Shown piece by piece: positions 14,952-15,179 of a stretch of DNA of 15,179 bases (positions are counted from its first letter, which is position 1; the number at the start of each line of letters is the position of its first letter). Made by a program: the position numbers and the translations under genes. Below the pieces are notes generated by a model that made no database searches, was not told the DNA's origin, and saw nothing but the letters and a program-made list of their open reading frames with translations. Source of the DNA: Ghiorsea sp. (GTDB taxonomy: Bacteria > Pseudomonadota > Zetaproteobacteria > Mariprofundales > Mariprofundaceae); the NCBI GenBank assembly GCA_027019685.1, contig JALUWH010000099.1, positions 1-15,179 on the forward strand. Reading direction: 5' to 3'.

Positions 14952-15179
14952 TTATTCCTTGTTTTTGCCATCCATACTGGCTTGAATACCATCTTCTTCC
15001 AATAATTTTTCTAGCTCTTGATAGCCTTCCATCGCCATCAGTAATGCACCTTTCTCATGCTGCGCAATATCCAACCAACTTCTATCTTCCAATGCCCCGA
15101 CCAAGGCATACAAAAAATTAAGGCTAGGATGATAGTCACCCTGTTTGAGCTTTATAAATGCTTGAATAGCACCCACAGC
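14952..15179 (-). CDS. 3' end of an unrecognised gene (5' end outside window)
   Basis: The frame is open through the window edge and ends at a TAA at 14952. The visible 75 codons include an internal GTG at 15176 that could be mistaken for a start. The visible part reads as mostly helical and acidic, with segments LNFLYALVGALEDRSWLDIAQ and EGYQELEKLLEEDG and a polar tail ending DGKNKE. There is no signal peptide, metal motif or known signature in what can be seen, and I do not recognise the family. Its 22-base distance to the GFA-family gene on the same strand suggests cotranscription. The codon pattern looks like that of its neighbours, which supports it being a real gene. Confidence 0.6.
   Translation of the reverse strand, partial: AVGAIQAFIKLKQGDYHPSLNFLYALVGALEDRSWLDIAQHEKGALLMAMEGYQELEKLLEEDGIQASMDGKNKE

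Noticed and set aside
15174..15176. GTG as the start of the last gene
   Set aside because: The frame stays open through the final codon of the window, so the GTG is probably internal and the gene begins outside.

Overview
The window is ordinary-looking chromosome from a moderately AT-rich, Gram-negative proteobacterium. The Gram-negative assignment rests on an OmpA-type peptidoglycan-binding lipoprotein, a YadGH-type ABC exporter, an ErpA-type A-type carrier, a SecA with the C-terminal zinc motif and an ssb ending in DDDIPF. The secA-argJ adjacency recalls beta- and zeta-proteobacterial layouts. The sequence alone does not give me the genus. I see no rRNA, tRNA, CRISPR array, transposase or phage gene.

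Layout. (1) Positions 1-3061, minus strand: a signalling cluster transcribed kinase -> response regulator -> methyl-accepting chemotaxis protein. The kinase is small, soluble and NarX-like. The regulator is NarL-type with an intact receiver and abuts the kinase gene. The MCP has a long periplasmic helical domain and a PAS domain, and its signalling end lies outside the window. (2) Positions 3182-5302, plus strand: a clear promoter, then erpA, yadG and yadH in tight succession, forming one apparent operon that joins Fe-S delivery to an ABC-2 exporter. (3) Positions 5303-5696: no gene, but a patchwork of short direct and inverted repeats resembling degenerate dispersed intergenic repeats. (4) Positions 5697-8901: yhiN (minus) divergent from thiC (plus). 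An 8-bp perfect inverted repeat lies between them and no TPP riboswitch is visible. A perfect bidirectional terminator follows thiC. (5) Positions 8979-9925, minus strand: a two-gene envelope module, a small secreted helical protein followed by an OmpA-like lipoprotein. (6) Positions 10016-14428, minus strand: secA -> argJ -> ssb, probably one transcription unit, closed by a strong terminator. (7) Positions 14525-15179, minus strand: a GFA/Mss4-fold zinc protein preceded by the 3' end of an unrecognised gene.

Most genes are housekeeping: protein export, arginine and thiamine synthesis, Fe-S maturation and DNA replication. The less ordinary points are the sensor-less kinase with an atypical ATP-binding box next to a chemoreceptor, the erpA-yadGH linkage with a Cys/His tail on ErpA, the internally repeated small secreted protein, and the repeat-like gap at 5303-5696. 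I found no convincing previously undescribed system. Several start codons are shorter than the longest open frame and are explained in the entries.
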